Origin: Pseudomonadota bacterium
Lineage (GTDB): Bacteria > Pseudomonadota > Gammaproteobacteria > DASZBR01
DNA: 64,000 nt
Assembly (NCBI GenBank): GCA_021777765.1
Contig: JAJYDF010000005.1
Coordinates: 1-64,000 of the forward strand
Reading direction: 5' to 3'
Part shown: positions 56,786 to 64,000 of the stretch, piece after piece
Numbering within the stretch: the stretch's first letter is position 1
Layout: each line of letters opens with the position of its first letter
Notes under the pieces: model-generated
Told to the model about the DNA's origin: nothing
Seen by the model: the letters and a program-made list of their open reading frames with translations, nothing else
The model's database searches: none
Position numbers and translations under genes: made by a program

Positions 56786-56813
56786 TTAATCTACCCAATG
56801 AAGGGTAGATTAA
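56786..56813 (-). terminator. Terminator of the 1132-aa gene
   Basis: An 11-bp stem (ttaatctaccc, 56786-56796; gggtagattaa, 56803-56813) with a 6-base loop. On the minus strand it is followed by ttttt. It separates the unknown gene from ccmC, whose start lies 23 bases further on; the ccmC promoter must overlap it. Confidence 0.8.
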
Positions 56814-56832
56814 ATTAAGAACTAGACAGCAA

Positions 56833-59800
56833 CTAATTAATAAGAAATGCTGAAAATCCTACTGCAGCAGCTTGTCTTTGGACATCAGCACTAATACCAC
56901 CGCCATTATTAGCATTTGTGGAGCTTGCAGCAGGAACCTCTGTAGGTTGAATAGCTGCAGGGGGAGGATAAAAAGTATGATGACTTTCACCCCGATTGCG
57001 CCTGAATACAGCGCTGCCATGCGAAGCAGGGGGCTGTTGTACACCGCTTGGTACTTGCGCAGGATTATTTGGAGGCACTTGCCCTCTATTATCTGGCGCA
57101 GGGCTCCCACCGCCCAATACACGTCCGCCTGCCTGAGGCATTGGGCTACTTGGCGCAGCTTTTGGCGCAGCAGCAGTCGGTTGCTGTAGTGATTGTAGTC
57201 CGACTATATTACTACTCGAAGCCGCCGAAGGTAGAGCAGCTGGTTGTTGCTGTACAGTTGTTGCAGCAATTATTTGGGCAGATGAACTCGAGCTTGACAT
57301 TTCTGGCGCTGAACTCAATCTGTTAATTGGCGGAGGATTGCCATTATCCGACTTCAAATAGGCTTGAATGCTTTTATACTCCGTCATTTGTGCTGGTGTG
57401 AATTTTTTATTTTGTTGCACAAAAATGGCTTCAAGTTCTCTTTTTCGTTGCAGCAATATGTCCACTTCTGCAAATTGATTAATTTCGGCCTCAATATCAT
57501 TTAATGATAAATCAGGCATTGAGGCTGCTGCGGGTGGAGGACCCGAAGACACAAATTGCGGTGTAGAAGATGGAGTCCCTCGGGCAGCAGCTGGTGGCTT
57601 CAATTGAGACTGAGAAGACTGTCTTATGATTTGGTCATCAGAATTCACCATAGGAACTGCAGGTACTGACTGCTGTGATCCAGATTGATTTGATTGCGAC
57701 CTAGAAGAAGGGCCTGGTTCTCTAGGTACAGGTGGCGTTGATGGAGAAGCTTGACGTCTATCAAACAATTGCAAAGTATGCTCGACTTTACCATGATGCA
57801 ATTTATTGCTTGCAAATTGTTGTAATTGTAAACCAATATTTGACCCTTCCATTTCTGGATGAATTAGCGTATCAATCGTCTGTTGAATTTGATGATGATT
57901 TAATGCTTGTAACATATGACCTAAATCACATACCGCATTCTGTGGAATGCCCCGTGCAATTCCTAATAACCCTAAATAATTGTGAACAGCATCTAAATCT
58001 GCTCTTGTTTGTGCTATAGCAGGTTTATTTACATTCTCAGTGAGTAATTTCTGTAATTTCTCCTCAATCATCTCAGCTCTATATTCTAAATATTCAACAA
58101 TGTCATTAAATTGCTCAGAAGGTTTACTAGAGCCCGTTTGCCCTAACATATAACCAATTAAAAAAACTTGTAGATCAGGTAAAACTTTAATGAGATCAGT
58201 TTTAATATTCTTCCTAAATATTGTTTTAAAGTCATCTGTCATTTTTGATGGTGCAAAACTTTTTTGTATAAATAATTTTAATATCCAGATGATTATATTT
58301 TCTTGATTTGGGGGGATTAAATTATCTTGATTTGGGAATGAGTCTTTATCACCTTTATGAAGTTTAAGATGTTTATTATCATTCAAAGTACGATCGTATC
58401 GAGACATAAAATCTTGATTACATAAGAATATAATCAAATCATAATTTGAAAAACTTGAACTCCTACAAGTATTTAACAAATCATTTCTTATATGCACAGG
58501 CAGCTGTTTTACCAGCAAAGTTACAAATATGTGCAAATTAATTCCATGCACTAACGCGTATTCTTCTGGTTTGATTTTCCAATATTTTCCATCAGGGTCT
58601 TCACGTTCTAAAATGCATTGTGGTAATTGAATATTTTTCCTTTGTTGCAATAATGCTGTCGTACCAGAAAAATGTTGTAATCCCTGAGAAACTTTTTTCC
58701 TCTCAGCTTCGCTAAAGCCTTTAAGGGCTTTATCTTTCAAAATTAATGCCTTATCTCTAATTTTCTGAAATCCAGTAATTAAACTCGCATAAAGTTTTTT
58801 ACAATGTTCATGGTTCTTTATCCAAGTCTTAGATACATTCAAAGGTTTATCATAGGGGTCAGCGCTATTTAGTGGTATATATTTAACATTTCCTAATTTG
58901 CTAAGTTCAGCTGCGAGACATTGATCATGTATTATCTTCAAAAGCTCAAGTATTGCATCACAATCCAATATAACATTTTCCGCAGCAGAATAAGCATTTC
59001 CAGCAAAATTAGCATTTACAAATTCGCCTATAAGATAACAACAATGTTGTGCATCTTCTGCAAGTAATACATCTTCTTTGATATTCTCCAGATATCCTAT
59101 TAATACGATCATATTAGATATTAATACTTCGTCAGGGAGAAAAGCTGCTTCTATATCACTATCAGAACCAAATAGATTAATACGTTTTACATTTTTACCA
59201 TCCGGCATTATTGCAATATCAGTTGGTAAATATTTCAGTCGATAACCACCTTCTTTTCTAGCATAAGGGGTCTTTTCTAGTTCTTGCGCATTGGCATATT
59301 CGAATAAGCTATGAGGTTCTTTCATAGCCTTTAATCGATAACGATACACTTCATCTGTACGCTTAGCGCGATGTGAAACTTGATATTGCTTTGCACCGCT
59401 AGGAAATAAGATTTTACTTTTCAGTTTATTTGCAAGGCTTGCGCATAATTGACTTAATGGTTTTGAATATATATTTTTTGTTGATGGTGCTACAAGATCT
59501 CTTAAACTGACAAAAGTTGCAATTGATGAAAAATCAGATCGGAATTCATCCCCACGTAATTGTATAAAGCAAAATTGCAATAAGGATTCGCTCATATTAA
59601 AAAGTGATACCGCTAAATCTTCACATAAGACAGGTAATGGATCGACTTCCTCTTTCGAAGTCAAAGCAGATATTGCATCAGTAACTAATTGTTTAACTTT
59701 AACTATAGTGCCACGGGTTGTCTTTTCATCATCTATCCCTTGTGGGAACAGGTTTGCAGGATTTGAAGTAATCTCTGTTAGATATTTAAGTACTAAATCC

Positions 59801-60231
59801 AACTCAACTAATATTTGAGTTTTATTAGGCATATATGAAATATCTCTTAATCGATCCAATAGCTCTTTCCAAAATAGCGTTCTAGGATCGAGATCACTAA
59901 CACCAATTTTAAGTGGACCAGAACGACTTTCAGCTCTTTCACGTCTATGTTTTAGATAGTTATTTATTGCATTCCACGCATCTCTTATTTCTCTGTAGAT
60001 TTCCTTATTATCTGGATTAATAATGCCATCTGCGCTACTAGGCAATACGAGAGGGGTACTGTAACCTTCAGTAAAGATTTCCAACATTTCAATATTTAAA
60101 ATAGAAGACGCTCCTCTTGACCACCATCCTTGTTTTGGACGAGTACCAAACCATCTTTTTTTAGCTACTTGAGAGTCTTTAAAAATTTTATAAATATCTT
60201 CTAAAGTTTGTACAACCTCTACGTCATTCAT
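56833..60231 (-). CDS. Large unknown protein (1132 aa), putative effector
   Basis: A soluble protein without signal peptide. Residues 1 to about 830 are helical, with KKRWFGTRPKQGWWSRGASS early, several Cys-containing helices and many charged residues. I recognise no family. From about 830 to 1110 it is very rich in Pro, Ser, Gln and Ala, including SSSSSSAQ and PPPAAA stretches, broken by one short helical segment (about 925-975). The C-terminus ends VGFSAFLIN. A strong ATG is preceded by GGGGGTGTCAT. A folded N-terminus with a disordered C-terminus fits a translocated effector; the assignment is inference. Confidence 0.75.
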   Translation of the reverse strand: MNDVEVVQTLEDIYKIFKDSQVAKKRWFGTRPKQGWWSRGASSILNIEMLEIFTEGYSTPLVLPSSADGIINPDNKEIYREIRDAWNAINNYLKHRRERAESRSGPLKIGVSDLDPRTLFWKELLDRLRDISYMPNKTQILVELDLVLKYLTEITSNPANLFPQGIDDEKTTRGTIVKVKQLVTDAISALTSKEEVDPLPVLCEDLAVSLFNMSESLLQFCFIQLRGDEFRSDFSSIATFVSLRDLVAPSTKNIYSKPLSQLCASLANKLKSKILFPSGAKQYQVSHRAKRTDEVYRYRLKAMKEPHSLFEYANAQELEKTPYARKEGGYRLKYLPTDIAIMPDGKNVKRINLFGSDSDIEAAFLPDEVLISNMIVLIGYLENIKEDVLLAEDAQHCCYLIGEFVNANFAGNAYSAAENVILDCDAILELLKIIHDQCLAAELSKLGNVKYIPLNSADPYDKPLNVSKTWIKNHEHCKKLYASLITGFQKIRDKALILKDKALKGFSEAERKKVSQGLQHFSGTTALLQQRKNIQLPQCILEREDPDGKYWKIKPEEYALVHGINLHIFVTLLVKQLPVHIRNDLLNTCRSSSFSNYDLIIFLCNQDFMSRYDRTLNDNKHLKLHKGDKDSFPNQDNLIPPNQENIIIWILKLFIQKSFAPSKMTDDFKTIFRKNIKTDLIKVLPDLQVFLIGYMLGQTGSSKPSEQFNDIVEYLEYRAEMIEEKLQKLLTENVNKPAIAQTRADLDAVHNYLGLLGIARGIPQNAVCDLGHMLQALNHHQIQQTIDTLIHPEMEGSNIGLQLQQFASNKLHHGKVEHTLQLFDRRQASPSTPPVPREPGPSSRSQSNQSGSQQSVPAVPMVNSDDQIIRQSSQSQLKPPAAARGTPSSTPQFVSSGPPPAAASMPDLSLNDIEAEINQFAEVDILLQRKRELEAIFVQQNKKFTPAQMTEYKSIQAYLKSDNGNPPPINRLSSAPEMSSSSSSAQIIAATTVQQQPAALPSAASSSNIVGLQSLQQPTAAAPKAAPSSPMPQAGGRVLGGGSPAPDNRGQVPPNNPAQVPSGVQQPPASHGSAVFRRNRGESHHTFYPPPAAIQPTEVPAASSTNANNGGGISADVQRQAAAVGFSAFLIN

Positions 60232-60308
60232 ATGACACCCCCATCATTGTTAATGATTTAAATTTTATTAATTATCCGTATTTGAAAAAATTTTTTGCAC
60301 AAAGTTTT

Positions 60309-61067
60309 TTAAAACCTATTTGGTCCTTTTGTTTGCGGAGCTGGTGGCTGTAACAAAGTACTTGGCCCCTCTCTTGTTTTACCTAACTGAACGGGAGACG
60401 CTGCGCTATCTAAACCGCTCGGCTCTCTTGTAGGTAAAGCAAGTGTACCTGTTCCGACTTTTGGTTGCTCTACGTGTACCGGTAGTGCAGGTTTATTTAC
60501 TAATTTACATAATGGCAACCGTTCTTTCATTGCTAGAACAAAATTATCAACATAAGCGACTAGTGTTTCATTACTTAAATAGGGTTTTGATATGATAAAT
60601 GAAGCAAAATTGTGTTCGTCTTCTAATCGATGCTTCAAATTAAAACAAAATTCATTATCAGGTGCGCTCTGTAAACATTCAGTTAAATAGTTATAAATAG
60701 CGTACAAAAATAACCGAAAAATCTCGTCTTTCGTTCGATCGTCATGACTTGCTTTAACTATTCTCTGACTAGCATCAACTGTAATTTTCACATCGTCTTC
60801 ATTAATAGCTTCTGTAGCTCTAACGATAGGTGTTCTTTCAGTAGATTTCCGGTTATCAACAGCATAAGAATTGCCATGAAAATCTCCAAAATATATCGCT
60901 TCTCCACGTGAAATTTTGTCTGCTACTGCTCTAATACCATCAATATATTTAGATTGGTAAAGTGGTAAATCTGAGGTTGGTTCACTACAACAAAAAAATG
61001 ATGAAAAACAACTTCTTTCTGGTTTATAACTATTTAATATATTTTTTAATTTTGTATAATTTGACAT
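60309..61067 (-). CDS. Unknown small protein with Pro/Thr-rich C-terminus
   Basis: About 252 residues if started at the ATG at 61067 (GAGG nine bases upstream); an ATG at 61073 adds two residues but is only three bases from that site. A Cys-rich spot SCFSSFFCCSEP lies near residue 20, which might be lipid-modified or metal-binding. Then YIDGIRAVADKISRGEAIYF and a helical core follow; the last 60 residues are Pro/Thr/Gly-rich, like the neighbouring large proteins. No family is recognised. It lies between two large unknown genes on the same strand, about 75-105 bases from each. Confidence 0.7.
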   Translation of the reverse strand: MSNYTKLKNILNSYKPERSCFSSFFCCSEPTSDLPLYQSKYIDGIRAVADKISRGEAIYFGDFHGNSYAVDNRKSTERTPIVRATEAINEDDVKITVDASQRIVKASHDDRTKDEIFRLFLYAIYNYLTECLQSAPDNEFCFNLKHRLEDEHNFASFIISKPYLSNETLVAYVDNFVLAMKERLPLCKLVNKPALPVHVEQPKVGTGTLALPTREPSGLDSAASPVQLGKTREGPSTLLQPPAPQTKGPNRF

Positions 61068-61172
61068 ATTCATTTTCCTCTTTAATTGTGGATACGAAAC
61101 ATAGATTTCTCCTTAATGTTATAAATAATATCCATATAATATTTAAACAATGATTACTTAAAGATTTTTCTC

Positions 61173-64000
61173 CTATTTTGTTAATTGTCTTAAATTTGTA
61201 GATGATCCTGCTGGAGAAACATCTGCACTGGCTTTCCGAGCAATTGTGCTAGGAGATGCTGGCAATGGTTCAGCAACACCACCTTTTGATACAGGAGACT
61301 TAACTACAGGAGAACTAATAAGCGAGGCAATTTGCATTCCACTAAATTTTTTCAACTTATCACCAATTTCATCTAAGAGGCGCTTTTGATCAGCGGGTAA
61401 ATCCCCAGCATTAAATGAATTATTTCTTGTAATATATTTTTCTACCACACACATTTGTGGAGCAAGAGAGAGAGTAGGATCTGTAAAGAAAGTTTGGTAT
61501 GAACGTCCAAATGAGGGGCATTTTAAAAATTGATTAGCTAAAGCATTAAGGGCTGCCAACAATCTTACTAAAGGTTGAACTGTACGCTCAGTACCATCAC
61601 TATTATATATTTTATGATTTAAAATTTTGTCAACGCAATCATCATGATATGTCTCATTGTCTTGATAATGTTGTAATAGCTGAATATCCTCTTTATTTTT
61701 AGCATCACGCTCTGGCGTATTTCCAACATTTGTTTCACAAATCAGTTCTCGTAAACGACGACGTACATCAGAGAACTCTAAGTAAAATCTTTCAGGTTCA
61801 ATTTGATATCTAGGAAAATTCACTATTTTAGGCAAATTAAGTGCTTGATAAGACCAAATCAACTTACTTAAATTTTTAGCCTCTTGCAGAATAACCCTTT
61901 TTTGTTCTTGGCGTTCTGCTACAACAGCACTTAAATTAAATTCATTAGTCTCTTCATTAAAAGCGTCGAATACAGTAGTTTTTAACGCTTTAATTTTGCC
62001 CCATAAAAGAGCTTCATTTGCATTGCCTACTGGATTAGGCAAATCCGTTTTAAATAATTGATTAAAAAGTTCTTTATAAAATTTCAAGCCAGCAAAATTA
62101 TCATTTCCTCTATAATAGCCTGATTTAATATTAATCACATCACCCACATGAAATAATGCAGGAATTAAAAATTTACATAATTGATTTATTAAAATAGAAC
62201 GTGTCGCAGCATCTCCATGCAAATAGGCTTCACGGATACATCTCGCCAATTGAGCTGCATAATTTTTGCACTGCGCTGCGTTGTTCAATACCTCATATGA
62301 CAAAGGCGCATCTGGCCATTTTGGATAAGGCACAGCCACTTTATGTAATAAGTTTGTCTCTTCCGTAGTTAAATGGACATCATCAAAACTACGCATAAAT
62401 GATTTAAGACTTACAAAAGAAGTCAAGATACGATCATCTGCCATAATTTTAGCCACATGCGCAGCTTGCGCTTGAGTAATATGGGATGTTTTAAATTTGG
62501 ATCGTTCTCCACCCTGAAGCAAGCCATTTAGTTTATCTCCGAACAACGCTAAATGACTATTAATATCTTTAACAATTTCTTGAACCTGTTGATTAGCGGG
62601 TGCTAATACGGCTTTCAATTTTTTACTAATACTGGAATTATTTCTTTTTAATTGCTGCTCACCGGTAACACCAGATTCTACATAAGTTGGTAAAATCTCG
62701 GCGTTTATATCTGACGAAAACATTGACCAGGCTTGTTTTGTAGAATTGTCATTTTTATAGTCGGATTTTGTTCTAAAAAACGATGCCACCCAACGGAAAA
62801 ATCTGGGTAAAAACCATGGTGTATATTCATACACATCTGATTTCTTAAAATCATCCTCTACAAAATTTTTGACATCATTAATACGTTCTACAAGTTTAGG
62901 ATTTGCATCACGACTTATTTTAGCTTGAAAATTATCCACTAAATTACTGAGTCGATTAGCTTGTGTAGGATCATCATATTTAGAATCGCCAAACTGAGCA
63001 TTAATTCTTGCTTTGACTTGTAACAATTTTGCAAAAACAGTAATCGTATACTGATTACAATATAAAGCCCGATTATTCTCATCTGCTGCAATAGATGCTT
63101 GTATATCAGCTAATTTAGCTAATGCTAATTCATGTTCCCCTCTAAATGCATGAAGTTGAAAATCTTTAAGTAAAGTTAAAAATTGTGCAGCGGCTTTCGC
63201 AGATTTAGCACGTTCCAACAAAATTTCTCTATATGGCTTTAATTTTTTATATTGTAGGTATTTAGCCCGAAATTCATCATGTTGCGGATCAGTTGCATAA
63301 GCTAAATATTCATCTAATGCCTCTTCTTTATGTTTTTTTATTAATCGATCGGTTTCTTGTTTTATTAATTGATTAAAACTTTCTTGTTCAGCAAGTGATT
63401 TCGATAAAAAATATTGCTGATGTTTTCTCATTCTCTCAATATTCTTATTTTGTTCAGCCACTCTTGCTAGCTCTTCATTAAATACAGCTTGCTCAGCCTG
63501 GCTTGCATTATTTGCAAAATAGTCAGCTAATTTCCTTGTTCTAACTTGAGCAGAAGTTTGTTCAATATGCTGTCTTAATTCATCTTTAAGTTTGGGTTTT
63601 GCATCCTCAGGTAAGCCTTTATTGACAGGATCGTCAACAATTGGAAAAGCCTTTTCTATTAATTTAATTAGTTGTTCTATATCTCCATTAAAATTTTTAA
63701 TGTGATCAACCCAACCTTTTAACGGACCATTTACATTATTCTCATTATTTGTAAATAAACCATCACCATCTTCTTGAATTTCCAGAGCAATGGCATAAGC
63801 CGAAAATGATTCCAATGCAGCAATACCATTATAATAAATATCTAAAAAAGCCCGCGGTTTTTCTTGGCCAGCAGCAAATTCATATTCCTTACCATCTCTA
63901 TTTTGAACTTTAAGGGGCGAAGCAGTAAGCAATTTTTCATATTCTTCATGAATCTTTGGCAATGCTAACTTCTTAGTGATATGGGCTGATTCGAGAGCGT
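61173..64000 (-). CDS. Large unknown protein, 5' end beyond the window
   Basis: A partial gene: the frame is open through the right edge, so the apparent start (a TTG at 63962) is not needed, and at least 941 residues are coded here. The upstream in-window codons read ALESAHITKKLALPK. The protein is helical and charged, with a coiled-coil-like stretch (VAEQNKNIERMRKHQQYFLS) and an aromatic patch WFLPRFFRWVASFF (residues about 390). The C-terminal 50 residues are Ser/Pro/Ala-rich. No family recognised. With the two genes downstream it forms a 7-kb block of unknown, same-strand genes. Confidence 0.75.
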   Translation of the reverse strand, partial: ALESAHITKKLALPKIHEEYEKLLTASPLKVQNRDGKEYEFAAGQEKPRAFLDIYYNGIAALESFSAYAIALEIQEDGDGLFTNNENNVNGPLKGWVDHIKNFNGDIEQLIKLIEKAFPIVDDPVNKGLPEDAKPKLKDELRQHIEQTSAQVRTRKLADYFANNASQAEQAVFNEELARVAEQNKNIERMRKHQQYFLSKSLAEQESFNQLIKQETDRLIKKHKEEALDEYLAYATDPQHDEFRAKYLQYKKLKPYREILLERAKSAKAAAQFLTLLKDFQLHAFRGEHELALAKLADIQASIAADENNRALYCNQYTITVFAKLLQVKARINAQFGDSKYDDPTQANRLSNLVDNFQAKISRDANPKLVERINDVKNFVEDDFKKSDVYEYTPWFLPRFFRWVASFFRTKSDYKNDNSTKQAWSMFSSDINAEILPTYVESGVTGEQQLKRNNSSISKKLKAVLAPANQQVQEIVKDINSHLALFGDKLNGLLQGGERSKFKTSHITQAQAAHVAKIMADDRILTSFVSLKSFMRSFDDVHLTTEETNLLHKVAVPYPKWPDAPLSYEVLNNAAQCKNYAAQLARCIREAYLHGDAATRSILINQLCKFLIPALFHVGDVINIKSGYYRGNDNFAGLKFYKELFNQLFKTDLPNPVGNANEALLWGKIKALKTTVFDAFNEETNEFNLSAVVAERQEQKRVILQEAKNLSKLIWSYQALNLPKIVNFPRYQIEPERFYLEFSDVRRRLRELICETNVGNTPERDAKNKEDIQLLQHYQDNETYHDDCVDKILNHKIYNSDGTERTVQPLVRLLAALNALANQFLKCPSFGRSYQTFFTDPTLSLAPQMCVVEKYITRNNSFNAGDLPADQKRLLDEIGDKLKKFSGMQIASLISSPVVKSPVSKGGVAEPLPASPSTIARKASADVSPAGSSTNLRQLTK

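Noticed and set aside
1-64000. tRNA or rRNA genes
   Set aside because: Reading the gaps I found no cloverleaf with a GTTCRANNC-type T-arm and no rRNA-like stretch; a covariance-model scan would be decisive.

Overview
The window is AT-rich gammaproteobacterial chromosome. The housekeeping genes are typical of the class (AmpD/AmpE, GloB, RlmJ, MltD, WaaG/WaaP, UbiX, Mpl, HolC-ValS, GuaC, FadL, CcmC). Mixed with them are several very large or tandem proteins without recognisable enzymatic domains, with Pro/Ser/Thr-rich linkers, coiled coils and one degenerate J-domain. That mixture resembles host-associated Legionellales (Coxiella/Legionella/Berkiella-like). The order is my inference; the window has no rRNA or other marker to settle it.

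Layout. 1-6.65 kb: Bcr/CflA-type MFS exporter behind a perfect palindrome, then a 1651-residue putative effector with a C-terminal HSD (not HPD) J-like domain. 6.7-11.4 kb: ampE, ampD and a Kef-type antiporter on the minus strand, then gloB-rlmJ. 11.6-15.8 kb: a frameshifted unknown gene, the lipoprotein MltD and a coiled-coil protein. 15.9-22.2 kb: LPS-core cluster (waaG, multi-spanning glycosyltransferase, waaP, second WaaP-like kinase) interrupted by two tandemly duplicated small exported proteins. 22.4-26.2 kb (minus): ubiX-mpl and an AmpC-like serine hydrolase. 26.5-33.6 kb (plus): holC, valS and two paralogous unknown proteins, convergent with the type VI secretion baseplate genes tssF-tssG. 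36.7-49.7 kb (minus): guaC, fadL, a hydantoinase/DUF917 fusion, fadA, fadB, a STAND-type ATPase with an unusual palindromic leader, and ETF-quinone oxidoreductase. 49.8-51.4 kb: AbiE-type toxin-antitoxin pair with a strong operator. 51.5-56.8 kb: etfB-etfA, alanine dehydrogenase, leucyl aminopeptidase, and ccmC on the opposite strand. 56.8-64 kb (minus): three large unknown genes, the last running off the window.

Functional links. FadL, FadB, FadA, EtfA, EtfB and ETF-QO together make a nearly complete route for long-chain fatty-acid uptake, beta-oxidation and electron delivery to quinone; an acyl-CoA dehydrogenase and ligase are not in the window. AmpD, AmpE, Mpl, MltD and the AmpC-like protein all concern peptidoglycan cleavage, recycling or beta-lactam response. 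The waa genes build and phosphorylate the LPS core.

The intergenic spaces carry several repeat families: a composite palindrome built from a CCTTCTCCC hairpin (nine copies or fragments), an approximately 200-bp element with GTAGCCTGG ends (two full-length copies and a fragment), and several unrelated 66-106 bp inverted-repeat elements. One composite copy has become the 3' end of ccmC. No tRNA, rRNA, CRISPR array, prophage or transposase gene was seen.
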